Below, piece by piece: positions 54,649-64,000 of a DNA stretch of 64,000 nucleotides. The position numbers and the translations under genes were made by a program. This DNA comes from Ypsolopha sequella. Lineage: Eukaryota > Arthropoda > Insecta > Lepidoptera > Ypsolophidae. The notes below the pieces were generated by a model. The model was not told where the DNA came from and ran no database searches. It saw only the letters and a program-made list of their open reading frames with translations. Numbering within the stretch: position 1 is the first letter of the stretch; each line of letters begins with the position of its first letter. The stretch covers positions 17,124,339 to 17,188,338 of the forward strand of contig OW204011.1 in assembly GCA_934047225.1 (NCBI GenBank), read 5' to 3'.

Positions 54649-54718
54649 ATTTTTCGATGTTTGATATGAACTTCAACACGCTCATGACACCTTTTCTAAT
54701 TTAAATATCCTTTCTTAG

Positions 54719-55232
54719 CCTGGATTCGTGCTGGGGGCTCGGTTGGTGATCATTGAACCTTGTTCCTGGTCCCTGGCCGGGTCTCCGGTATGGGTTCGGG
54801 CGGTTGATTGGATTTTACCTTGTATAATATATATTTTACCTATCATTTTAATCGTAAATATATTGCTACATAAATTAAATAAACCTTTAATTTAGTTCAT
54901 GTACATTTATTATTTTTCAATGCATGTGCTCATAAAGGCCCACTTTTTATGCATCAAAACCGAACAGAAAGTCGATTATTTTGCCCTAGGGCTTTATTAT
55001 TTTTTTTTTATTTATTTACAATACTTGGCTAACCTGCAGCCTTTCCTGTGTACCATAAATGTCATACTCTTTTTACCACTGTTTAACGGCTCTGGATACA
55101 GTCCTTTTGAGCCAATGACAATTTAAAGTTATTACATATATTTTCTACTATTATTACATATATTTTCTTTATTAGATTAAATTTGACGTGTAAAAAGTGT
55201 ATATATCTATACCTGCTTTGAATTTGAATTTG
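54719..55232 (+). repeat. CR1-like 3' end interrupted by a foldback-repeat arm
   Basis: 54719-54904 matches the CR1-like 3' UTR (GCCTGGATTCGTGCTGGGGG). At about 54905-55122 an arm of the repeat at 24954-25600 is inserted, and the CR1 tail resumes at 55123 with TTACATATATTTTCT and ends in TTTGAAT units. Confidence 0.75.
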
Positions 55233-56123
55233 GATGCTGCTTCTTAGCTGTATGATTGTGCAAAACGTGGGCAAATTAAACTTGAATCCACGCGCCAAAA
55301 GACCCTTGTCGTACTGTAGATAATAGTGACAGCGACTGTACTTGTGATAAATATTGATGCGTCCAAGTAGCTTGTAAACACACGGTCCCATTTCTTGTAC
55401 AATATCGTGGGACCAGACACACGTGCCTCTTTCTTCAGACATGCGATTGGTTGATAGAATAAGTACAGTAATGTTGGCACGTTATGATACGATATTTAGT
55501 AAATTTTTAGGGTTCCGCACCCATACATAAATGGTAAAAGGGACCCATTATGGTGAGACTCCGATGTCCGTCCGTCCGTTTGTCACAGTCTCATAATATC
55601 TACATTTGAAATGTGGCACAAAAATAGCATTAATTTGGCTAATAATAAAGCCAATTCTGAAGGCTTTAATTTTAGTTTTAGTGCTGTCAAAACTAAATTT
55701 TCTTCGATACAAAATAGTCCTTAAGAGTTAGGATTGGAAGCTAAATTTCTTTAGAAAATTTTAAGCTTTGACAGCACTAAAACTAACATTAAAGCTTCAC
55801 TTTTACGGGACTTTAGGTCTGTTTGTTATCGTCTATTTATTTCTTATTATACGTAGATGACTGTTTGTTTCCTAAATAAAATAAAATAAAAATAAAAATA
55901 AAAGCCTTCAGAATTGGCTTTATTAACATATTAAAATGGCATTAACTACAAGAAAATGTATGCCCCTCTTTATCGTCGAAAATAGGGAATCAAAAAAATT
56001 AATAAGTAATTTAGCTAATGAGGATAAGTCACATAACGGGAGAATCCAATTTTGACTATTACATTGCATGTGTTATGATTTTCTGAGTACACTACTTTTT
56101 GATTTTTTGAAATCCGTCCATAA
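55233..56123. other. intergenic, repeat fragment and AT-rich sequence
   Basis: A common-repeat fragment at 55508-55600 (AGGGTTCCGCACCC ... GTCCGTCCGTTTGTC) and an inverted pair around 55650-55925 (AAGCCAATTCTGAAGGCTTT and AAAGCCTTCAGAATTGGCTT). The two overlapping minus-strand frames at 55083-55480 are not recognised. Confidence 0.5.
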
Positions 56124-56321
56124 ATGGCAAAGTTATTTAATATTTTATCGGGCTTGATTTTAAAACGCGCGCCTCCCGCCCGTGGATACCGATGTCGTCA
56201 TCACACACAGACCCCGCGCGATCGCAGTCGTCCAGTACGCACATTCGTGATTAGTAGCGAACACTCGGTTTTTTTTCGAGTTTTATGCATTATCGGTTTA
56301 TTGTTTCGGTGTTCTGTAATA

Positions 56322-57837
56322 ATGAGCAACAAATTGGAAGATGGATTCGAAAAAGGACAGTCAGATAATCTACCTAAAGTGGATTCTTTCATGGTTTTTG
56401 AATACTTAAACAATCATGTGAAGTATACCAGCGCTGAAATCCGAGGTTGGAAGCTTCAACGGTAAGTACCTACCAAATTTAATGTGTTAGTTAGTGAGTT
56501 TAGGCCTAGGTACTTCTTCCCATGGCTGTTGCGGTAGGTAATGTGAAAATAATAAAATAACCTGGGTAAAAAGGTACATGGACAGCATAACACACTCCAT
56601 CATAAAAACGTTAGTCAAGTCAAGTACCTACATTATTTCTTCCTACGGAGTTCGAGTTGATGTTTTTGTAAGCAGGCAACTGCAGGCATGATTCATTGCG
56701 ATTTAGTAAGTGCCGGTTTCAAGTTCACCTAAACATTATAGACCGGGAGCGCGCCGTAGATTAACTAACATTAGCGGATACCTACCATGTTTTTTGTTTC
56801 GATGCACTTAAATGGTGCAACCGCATCAGGTAATGTGATGTAGGTATTTAATGCTGTATGATTATTACAGGTCTGTACGAGAGTCATATGGCGACGATGC
56901 CGTAGGGTATGTCCAAGTCCAAAGAAATGGAAATGTGTGCACAGTAAAGGCAAGAATAACACCGGAGCATAAAGTAAAAACTAAAGGTTATAGCTGCACT
57001 CTCAAATGTGAAGAAAATGATAAAACTATTATTGATGTTACTTGTCATGATTGTGCTGCACAAAAAGGAGGTTGCAAACATAGTGTAGCATTTCTTATGT
57101 GGATACACAGACGCAGTGAAGAGCCTTCTCCAACTGAAAAAAAATGTTATTGGGCCAAACCAAAACTGGCCACAGTGGGCACAACCTTGAAATTTATAAA
57201 AGCCAAAGATATCGGTTCCAGCGCTGGAGATATTGACGATAACGCTAATGTAAGAAGTGAACAATTTTTTAACAAACTGGTGCACAATATACAGTTAAAT
57301 TCTATTAGGATTCAGTTAACAAGTTACGTTACACAGAATGAACTTACGAAATTATCATTGCATAACTTGATAAATGATTATAAAAAAGAAGGTAACGACA
57401 CGAACAGTGCACAATGCTTCATCGATTATTGTACAACAAAACAAACACCAGAAAAGTGTTCAAAAATAGAACAAGAAACTCTATCTCAAGCTCAGTCTCC
57501 TTTATGGCATGAGATGCGATATTGCAGAATAACCGCGTCAAAAATACACGACGCCGCCCATTGCAAAACCCCTGATGGTTCATTAGTTGAGCAAATATTC
57601 GGTGCAACCATACCAGAAACTCCTGCAATGCGAAGAGGCAAAGTACTGGAACCTGATGTTAGGGCAAAAGTAGCAAAATTGAGAAAATTTGTAATCGAAA
57701 ATGGTGGGCTGTTTTTGAAAAGTGATTGGCCTATTTTAGGTGCATCTCCTGATGGCTTAACACAAGAATATGTCATAGAAATAAAATGTCCCATGACCAC
57801 ACAAGGCAAAGAAAGCTTTATTAAAAATAATTATTAA
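56322..57837 (+). CDS. SWIM-like / YqaJ-type nuclease domain protein (two exons)
   Basis: Exons 56322-56461 and 56871-57837 join by CG|GTAAGT and TATTACAG|G to give 368 residues. Met 56322 is preferred over the open upstream Met at 56124 because the extra segment looks unconserved. A SWIM-like zinc motif (CHDCAAQKGGCKH, residues 105-117, spaced CxxC rather than CxC) is followed by a YqaJ/lambda-exonuclease fold from about residue 259: RRGKVLEPD (Glu 307), GASPDG (Asp 341) and EIKCP (Glu 350-x-Lys 352), the PD-(D/E)xK catalytic pattern. Family members of this architecture occur in insects with unknown function. The frame stops 16 residues after EIKCP, shorter than expected, so the C-terminal helices of the domain seem lost. 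Confidence 0.75.
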
Positions 57838-58665
57838 AATTATTAAAAATAAATCGTTAAAATAATCGTCTTTTCACCATAAGTCATGTTTTTTTTACTG
57901 TCATCGATCTACATACTTAACAAAAATCGTGACTCTTCCTCATTGTGAGTCGGACTCGCGTACAAAGGGTTTCATCCCACCACACAATGCTGGTACGGAA
58001 CCCTAAAAACATGGTAAATTACAATAATATTGATGACACAGCCTCTGAGCCACCTTTGTCAATGGTCTGACCGTGTCCCCGGTCGGTCACTCTCTGGTTT
58101 ATTCGTCCAAGGCTTGGACGAATAAACCAGGTCCAAGGTCACTCTTCGTAAGTTTGCGCACATTTCTGATTTTAGGTCACAACTTCAGTGGCTCTCAATT
58201 CGCCTTGGGCGTGACGCCCACATTCTCTCTCTTCTTTATTCTGTACTGTTCAATCCTTCAACTCTATCTTAAAGATTGCTTTAAATTCCTGCACTCCACC
58301 CATGACGACCGTACTCTACATCTCACAGTACAAATTTTTACGGTAATTCTTTGCTTTTAAAGCTGTCATATTGTGGAATAACTTGGCTTTCTCCCTCGTT
58401 GCCTGTCTTCAAAAGATATCTTAAGGATATTTTTCTTTCTTCGTGAATATTTGTTAAATCCATCTACTTCTGCCACTAATATTTATTTACTTTTGGTTTA
58501 CGTATTATATTAATTTTATTTTTGTTATATATTAGTGTATATATTTATTATATTCTAAGTATTTGTATGTACAATGTTATACTTGTGTATTTATTTTAGG
58601 TATTTGCTATCCATTTAAGTATTATTATTTATTTTGTGCACCACCTTCGCGTTATTTTTTCCAAC
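57838..58665. other. intergenic; repeat fragment and a perfect palindrome
   Basis: 57948-58012 is a fragment of the common repeat (GAGTCGGACTCGCGTAC ... TACGGAACCCTAAAAACATG). A perfect palindrome lies at 58094-58130. Nothing else supported. The frame 58073-58360 is not recognised. Confidence 0.5.
58094..58130. repeat. 37-bp perfect palindrome
   Basis: CTGGTTTATTCGTCCAAG, one G, then the exact reverse complement CTTGGACGAATAAACCAG. 18-bp arms with a 1-nt centre. Confidence 0.9.
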
Positions 58666-58739
58666 AATTAATTTCCACCCAAAGGTTGTCTGGAAGAAAT
58701 CGCTATAAGTGATAAGGCCGCCATTGTCAAGTTTGTTCT

Positions 58740-58998
58740 GTTACCTGATTTATTTATTTTGGTGTACAATACAGAGTATTTGTCTTGTCTTGTCCCTGTC
58801 CGAGTCCAGAGTTGAGGACTCTCGGCGTCGCCGCTTGTTCCTACTGCCGGGACTTCCCAAAACGCTGGTTTCCACACCTGAACCCAAGAGCAAGGTCTTA
58901 TATGGTCTAAGAACGCCAGCCGTCGAAGGCAACGTCGGGGGACTTCGTCGATAGTCCAGTCATGTCGCAGAACCATCATCCACTCCTGCAGCGGACGC
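58740..58998 (-). other. unrecognised open frame, possibly repeat-derived
   Basis: Minus-strand frame with VMTRPLQEWMMVLRHDWTID, then RRLAFLDHIRPCSWVQ. A preceding TGCAG and a following CAG|GTGTGG would allow an exon. It continues toward AATAAATAAAT on the minus strand, which looks like a retroelement 3' end. I cannot decide between an exon and a repeat. Confidence 0.25.
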
Positions 58999-59139
58999 GT
59001 CATAACCTGCACTTAAAGTTAGCTCCCGAGTTGAATGGAGACTTGCGCTATCTATACTATAGTAAAAACAGAATAGTAGAATATACTATATTATATTCGT
59101 AATAATTTTTTACAGCTTACACTTTTCAAAAATTTAATT

Positions 59140-59475
59140 AATGTTCCATCCATCCATCCATCAGCCCAGTTCGTCCACAGCTGGACATAAGCCTTTCCAT
59201 GACTTTGCCACTCCCGGCGGTCATCCTGGAAGAATTGCCCATACTGACACACGCTGGGCAGGCGGGTTGGTGAGCGCGGTGCTGGAACCCTCGCACCAGT
59301 GACGACGCTACCGTCACCAGTCTGTCCCATATAAAGCCCGGCTATTAGGGATGGATATACCGCCATCCATCGGTCCCAGGCATGGTGGACCTCCTAGTTT
59401 TTTGCCTGTGAGCTGTCCTCTTACTCTACCCCGAATTACTTCGAGGGGGGCATCAGCTCTACCACCAAATTAATA
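59140..59475. repeat. RTE/SINE-type remnants
   Basis: CATCAGCCCAGTTCGTCCAC and GGCAGGCGGGTTGGTGAGCG match the remnant at 21985-22120 in inverted order. CATCAGCTCTACCACC near 59450 echoes the SINE at 19270. Confidence 0.5.
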
Positions 59476-59761
59476 TTGCTGTTAGTTTAATGTTGTCTCA
59501 CTCATACACAAAAGAAATTACATAATTAATATTTGTCAATCCTAAAAAAAAATGCAAAAATGTTAATACTGAAAATTTAGTTTCCTTCAAATTCCCTATA
59601 GAAAACGGCAATTTCATATTATGTAATGCCTATTATATATACAGTGTGTCCCTCGTTCAAGAGCACATCCGAAAGTGGGTGAAACTAGATCTAAATATAT
59701 CGACAAAAACAAAGAAAAAATTTTTTTGTTTTTTTTTTATCTTGAAAAAATACTCCACCAG

Positions 59762-60222
59762 CGGGCCTATTATGTATCTCTAGTTGCCTTCAGCGGGCCT
59801 ATTGTGTATCTCTAGTTGCCTTCTGGACTGGGTGTCTATCATCAAAAACATAGATATACTATCGAATTCCGATGTCCTAAGGATATTTTCGCACTTGAAG
59901 TGACGACACAGATTGTTAATAGTTCAATACCCACTAAAGGCAATTTTGAAATTTCAGTTTTTAGCTATGTTTTTGATGATAGGCACCTCGTGCAGTTGGC
60001 AACTAAAGATACACAATAGGGGGGCTGGACTGGGTGTCTGTCATCAAAAACATAGATATACTATCGAATTCCGATTGTCTAAATGCATGTTAGCACTTGA
60101 AGTGACAACACAGTTCGTAAATATTTCAATACCCACTAAAACCAATTTTGAAAGTTTTTATCTGTCTTTTTGACGATAGCCACCCTGTCCAGTTGGCAAC
60201 TTAAGATACAGAATAGGGGGGC
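59762..60222. repeat. ~200-bp direct duplication
   Basis: 59825-60018 and 60028-60222 are two copies starting GGACTGGGTGTCT and sharing AACATAGATATACTATCGAA, about 85-90 per cent alike. A 35-bp direct repeat (GCGGGCCTATTATGTATCTC) precedes them. No coding role seen. Confidence 0.7.
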
Positions 60223-60849
60223 TGGGTATCTTTGTATGGGACGCGAGCGCAGTGCCTTTGGTTAACCGCTCGTAGAAAATATTGTACACGACGCATAGAA
60301 TAAGTTAAATTGATTTATAAATACTAGGCTAAGAAAACAAATAATAAATAATATACAACCTAGTAGATTAAGTTAGATAATAAGATTAATTTACAAAATG
60401 ACTAGCATTCCAAAGTAGTTTACTAATAATTAAAGCGCCCTCTCTAGAAAGAGTGAGAGCATAGCAATAGTTGCTATTCATAGTTGTTGTGTCTCTCTCT
60501 TTTTGATTGTGCAACTCGTTTACACTTAGGGAAAATTTCTGGGTATTTTCCATTGACATATGTAAATTTATAATAGTTATGTTATAGCACTTGAAATTAA
60601 AGCTCTTCCCCCTCACTTCATTCCCCTCAGACGATCATATCGCTATTATACGCACACAATAAAATAGATTAGAATAGGATAAAAATAGGTCCAATTTCAA
60701 GGGAATTATTCCAGTTCCAGTTCAGTTCCAGCTAGTAAATCAAGACCAGTAATACTTATACCAGTGTAGTGCAGTAGTGACAGTACCTATATATATAGTA
60801 ATATCTATGAGCCGGAACCTATGCTCAATCGCAGTGCCAATAGGAATCT
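60223..60849. other. nothing recognised
   Basis: AT-rich. Possibly the outermost leader of the retroelement to the right, but the 5' boundary of that element could not be placed. Confidence 0.35.
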
Positions 60850-61112
60850 AGGATTGCATGCACATAGGAGTGCAGTGAAATAGTGCATTTAGAAAATGCA
60901 GCTTTAGTGCACCTAGGCATTCAGTGAGGTACTGCATTTAGGAAATGCAGTTTTAGTGCATCTAGGGTTTCAGTGAGATACTGCATTTAGGAAATGCAGT
61001 TTTAGTGCATCTAGGGTTTCAGTGAGATACTGCATTTAGGAAATGCAGTTTTAGTGCATCTAGGGTTTCAGTGAGATACTGCATTTAGGAAATGCAGTTT
61101 TAGTGCATCTAG
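60850..61112. repeat. 49-bp tandem repeat, about five units
   Basis: Unit spacing is exactly 49 bp for the last three units (CAGTGAGATACTGCATTTAG then GAAATGCAGTTTTAGTGCAT). Each unit contains the small inverted repeat CTGCATTT-AGG-AAATGCAG. Confidence 0.85.
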
Positions 61113-61439
61113 GTAGAAACCTTGTGCGAGACAGAATAGCGAGCTATCCGTGCGCGGCTATAGATACCTACATATGTATATACTAGGATAGAGTAGGCTT
61201 ATTTTATTGTTATAAGTTGATTATTTTGTAAGACGTGTCCTGATCTCAATTTTATAGCTGTATGTGATTTGATTAAAGTTTCTGCTTCCTTGTGTTTTAA
61301 TGAACCTAGATATATAGGAAAATAGTATATAGAGTATATAAATACATAGTAATTCTCGATAATTGTAAATAAAATAGGTTTGATTAAATAAATAATAGTG
61401 CAGTTGGGCTCTGTCAGGTATTGCCGCGTTAGGGGGTAT

Positions 61440-61560
61440 AAAAATCAGTCCGTCTCGCTCACACATTTCCTTATTCCCTCGCACAGTATAAATATACGGA
61501 AATTCTATAGAGAGCGAACAGTATAAATATAGACGCGCTCCAGAGCGGTCATTGATTCCG
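61440..61560 (+). promoter_or_regulatory. candidate promoter region of the right-edge retroelement
   Basis: Three TATA-like boxes (GTATAAAAATC, CAGTATAAATATACG, CAGTATAAATATAGACG) occur within 100 bp, followed by TCATTGATTCC. They lie about 1.2 kb before ORF1. The assignment is positional only. Confidence 0.3.
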
Positions 61561-61629
61561 CTCAGCACACCCGTGCCGAACGGTCGCCTCACCGTGCTCT
61601 CCGCTCTGCAGCCCGCAGAGCCACCTCGC

Positions 61630-61720
61630 GCCGACGAGCGGAGCTGCCCCGCAGCTACCGCCGCCGCCGCCGCCATCGGCCGCCGCCGCCATCGGCCGCC
61701 GCCGCCATCGACGCAAGCAA
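61630..61720. repeat. CCG-rich microsatellite
   Basis: CCGCCGCCGCCGCCGCCATC followed by two GGCCGCCGCCGCCATC units. It lies in the presumed leader of the retroelement. Confidence 0.8.
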
Positions 61721-61818
61721 GCGTCAGTCACCTCTGACGTCACGTAAGAGATCATCACACCCACTCACCCCCCCCTGCCACTGACGGCAGGGAGGTCACT
61801 CACTCGCCCCCTGCATTA

Positions 61819-62760
61819 GTGCTCTTAGTCCCCCCCTTTTTTATTTTGTACCCACACCCCCTCACCCCCTGTCCACTTCACCCCTGTCCACTTCACCCCC
61901 GTCCACTTCACCCCGTCCACTTCACCCCGTCCACTTCACCCCGTCCACTTCACCCCGTCCATTTCACCTCGTCCACTTCACCCCGTCCACTTCACCCCGT
62001 CCACTTCACCCCGTCCACTTCACCCCGTCCACTTCACCCCGTCCACTTCACCCCATCCATTTCACCTCGTCCACTTCACCCCGTCCACTTCACCCCGTCC
62101 ACTTCACCCCGTCCACTTCACCCCGTTCACTTCACCCCGTCCACTTCACCCCGTCCACTTCACCCCATCCACTTCACCCCGTCCACTTCACCCCGTCCAC
62201 TTCACCCCCGTCCACTTCACCTCGTCCACTTCACCCCGTCCACTTCACCCCGTCCACTTCACCCCGTCCACTTCACCCCGTCCACTTCGCCCCGTCCACT
62301 CCGCCCCGTCCACTTCACCCCGTCCACTTCACCCCGTCCACTTCACCCCGTCCACTTCACCCCCGTCCACTTCACCTCGTCCACTTCACCCCGTCCACTT
62401 CACCCCGTCCACTTCACCCCGTCCACTTCACCCCGTCCACTCCGCCCCGTCCACTTCACCCCGTCCACTTCGCCCCGTCCACTTCACCCCGTCCACTTCG
62501 TCCACTCCGCCCCGTCCACTTCACCCCATCCACTTCGCCCCGTCCACTTCGCCCCGTCCACTTCGCCCCGTCCACTTCACCCCGTCCCACTCACCCCGTC
62601 CCATTCACCCCGTCCCGAGTCACCCCGTCCCGAGTCACCCCGTCCCGAGTTACCCCGTCCCGAGTTACCCCGTCCCGAGTCACCCCGTCCCGAGTCACCC
62701 CGTCCCGAGTCACCCCGTACTGAGTTACCCCCGTCCCGAGTTACCCCCACTCTTTCCTAG
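61819..62760 (+). other. minisatellite-derived upstream frame ending 2 bp before ORF1
   Basis: A 313-codon frame runs through a C-rich minisatellite (unit TTCACCCCGTCCAC, 14 bp, about 61870-62600, then 15-bp units CGTCCCGAGTCACCC to about 62750). Because 14 is not a multiple of 3 and the unit has no stop in any frame, the predicted peptide repeats every 14 residues (SPRPLHPVHFTPST). The frame ends at TAG 62758-62760, two bases before the ORF1 ATG. It is more likely leader sequence or an upstream ORF than a protein gene. Confidence 0.7.
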
Positions 62761-62762
62761 CC

Positions 62763-64000
62763 ATGGATTACGGTCCATGGATAGCGTTTACAAAAGACTT
62801 CTTCCAATCCCAAGGCCTCGTCTTCAACGAGAATGCCTTTGCAAGCCTCATCAAGGCTTCCTCGGAGGTCACGAACCCCCAAAGGTTCGAGACAGAATCC
62901 CCTGCATCTCCATCCCAGAGCATGGAGGTTTCGGACAACTCGTCCACCAATTCTGACCGTAAGAGGTCCGCCCCCCCCTCGATCTCCTCGAGTTCAAACA
63001 GTTCAAACTCTTCGGACAAAATGTCCAATGATGGAACCCTCACAGGTTCCATCAACAACGACGAGATCAACCCTTTCACCAGGGTTGAAAGTCGCAAAAA
63101 GAGGGTAAAGAAGGGAAAAGCCTCCCCTCCCCTCTCCCCCACAGAGGAAACCCCTGCCCCCACCCAGGCCACCCAGACTGCCCCTCCCCCGGCCACCCAG
63201 ACTACCCCTAAGGTAGCCTCCCGCTGCGAGCCTCGCCTCGCAAAGAAGGAAACCCCCCCCGCCGTCTTGTTGCGAGACAAGTCCAAATGGTCGGCCCTCT
63301 CCAAGCTTTGTAGCGAGGAAAAAATCATCTACACACAAGCCACCAATACCGGCGTGGCCATCAAAATCATGACACCAACGATCGTTGACTTCAGGAGTCT
63401 CATTAAGCTCCTACTTCGCACAGGGTTCCCCTACCACACGCACGCCCTCGAAGAAGAGCGCAAAGTCCGCGCTGTCCTTCGGGGGATGCCGTTCGAGGTA
63501 TCCAATGACGAGATCTTGGATGATCTAAAAAACCAGGGGTTCCCTGTTGAAGCTGTGCACAAGATGCACAGCAGCTCAGGGAAGAGATTCCCCCTGGCCC
63601 TGGTCATTATGACCAACACCCCGGCCGCTAAGGCACTCTTTAAAGAGGACCGCACAATCTGCGGGCTCTCTCGCATTAAAATAGAAAAACCCAACCGTCG
63701 CGGGTACCCCGCCCAATGCCGCCGCTGCCAACTCTATGGCCACGCAGCTGCAAACTGCACAGCCCCCCCAAGGTGCGTTAAGTGCCTAGACCCCCACAGC
63801 ACTAAAGAGTGCCCAAGGTCCCTAGAAGACCTAACCCCTCCAGCCTGCGTTCTCTGTAACCAGGTTGGACATAAAGCCAATTACAGAGGCTGCCCCCGTG
63901 CCCCACGCTCCACCCTACCCAAGCCAAACAGGGTAACCAAACCTAAACCACTACCCCTATTACCCCCACCTAATAACCCAAACCACTTCCCTAGCCTTCC
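62763..64000 (+). CDS. ORF1 (Gag) of a jockey-clade non-LTR retrotransposon, runs off the window
   Basis: Open for 412 codons from ATG 62763 (context TAGCCATGG) to the window edge. The N-terminal half is low-complexity and charged (KRSAPPSISSSSNSSNSS, VESRKKRVKKGK). The central PRE_C2HC-like region carries FRSLIKLLLRTGFPYHTHAL and VLRGMPFEVSNDEILDDLKN. It ends in three CCHC knuckles: CRRCQLYGHAAANC (from residue 319), CVKCLDPHSTKEC and CVLCNQVGHKANYRGC. This is the nucleic-acid-binding gag of jockey-like elements. An ORF2 with endonuclease and reverse transcriptase should follow beyond 64000. The minus-strand frames here are shadows. Confidence 0.92.
   Translation, partial: MDYGPWIAFTKDFFQSQGLVFNENAFASLIKASSEVTNPQRFETESPASPSQSMEVSDNSSTNSDRKRSAPPSISSSSNSSNSSDKMSNDGTLTGSINNDEINPFTRVESRKKRVKKGKASPPLSPTEETPAPTQATQTAPPPATQTTPKVASRCEPRLAKKETPPAVLLRDKSKWSALSKLCSEEKIIYTQATNTGVAIKIMTPTIVDFRSLIKLLLRTGFPYHTHALEEERKVRAVLRGMPFEVSNDEILDDLKNQGFPVEAVHKMHSSSGKRFPLALVIMTNTPAAKALFKEDRTICGLSRIKIEKPNRRGYPAQCRRCQLYGHAAANCTAPPRCVKCLDPHSTKECPRSLEDLTPPACVLCNQVGHKANYRGCPRAPRSTLPKPNRVTKPKPLPLLPPPNNPNHFPSL

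Noticed and set aside
55083..55480. Overlapping 119- and 78-residue minus-strand frames
   Set aside because: Both have some protein-like character (GTCVWSHDIVQEMGPCVYKL in one frame), but no family or splice signals could be recognised and they overlap in different frames. Left as unassigned.
61221..61676. Alanine/glycine-rich minus-strand protein
   Set aside because: It is the complement of a CCG microsatellite in the retroelement leader.
62768..63338. Minus-strand frames of 186 and 111 residues
   Set aside because: They are shadows of ORF1 of the non-LTR element, whose zinc knuckles identify the true strand.
42408..64000. First exon of Ir8a (signal peptide)
   Set aside because: Searched by eye on the minus strand for a short hydrophobic Met-initiated frame ending in a donor with phase 1. 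No candidate was convincing among the repeats.

Overview
This is eukaryotic, AT-rich, intron- and transposon-dense DNA that looks like an insect, most probably a moth or butterfly (Lepidoptera). The evidence is a conserved insect chemoreceptor gene spread over more than 36 kb, BEL/Pao, CR1/jockey-like and RTE-like retroelement pieces, tRNA-derived SINE pieces, and the repeat with a 'gttccgtacc ... tgtccgtctgtc' core that I associate with moth and butterfly genomes. The species assignment is inference.

The backbone is one minus-strand gene for an ionotropic receptor (IR), from before 42407 down to 5969. Seventeen exons were placed by hand. Every junction keeps phase, and together they form one uninterrupted frame of 881 codons plus a stop. 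It reads as an amino-terminal domain, S1, M1, pore, M2-M3, S2, M4 and a 90-residue cytoplasmic tail. It matches the Ir8a co-receptor best. Only a short 5' exon (start codon and signal peptide) was not found. At the far left the last exon of an unrelated plus-strand gene (687-900, AATAAA at 1017) converges on it.

The introns are packed with mobile DNA: a deleted Tc1/mariner-type transposase copy (6447-8215), piggyBac-type TTAA elements (4781-5206, 5495-5888, 10426-12313 with a nested copy at 10798-11214, and 13140-13574), a Harbinger-like foldback, CR1-like retroelement copies (14700-15513, 20542-21719, 26043-26900), several long-inverted-repeat elements, and a complete young BEL/Pao retrotransposon (31059-38014) inside a Tc1-type MITE. 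Fragments of the receptor's own exons are duplicated at three places, most strikingly as an in-phase 153-bp tandem array made from the 3' end of exon 2 and its splice donor (39935-41129).

Upstream of the visible receptor exons lie a second complete BEL/Pao element (43372-51173), whose gag and pol share one frame and are separated by a single TGA inside a perfect hairpin. Further right come a 26-bp satellite (53659-54648), a two-exon plus-strand gene with a SWIM-like zinc motif and a YqaJ/lambda-exonuclease-type nuclease domain (56322-57837), and the start of a non-LTR retrotransposon. That retrotransposon has a 5' leader holding a 14-bp minisatellite, and its ORF1 (gag with three CCHC knuckles) runs off the right edge (62763-64000).

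All coordinates come from reading the sequence by eye. Repeat boundaries are good to a few bases where a target-site duplication is stated, and to about 10-20 bases otherwise.
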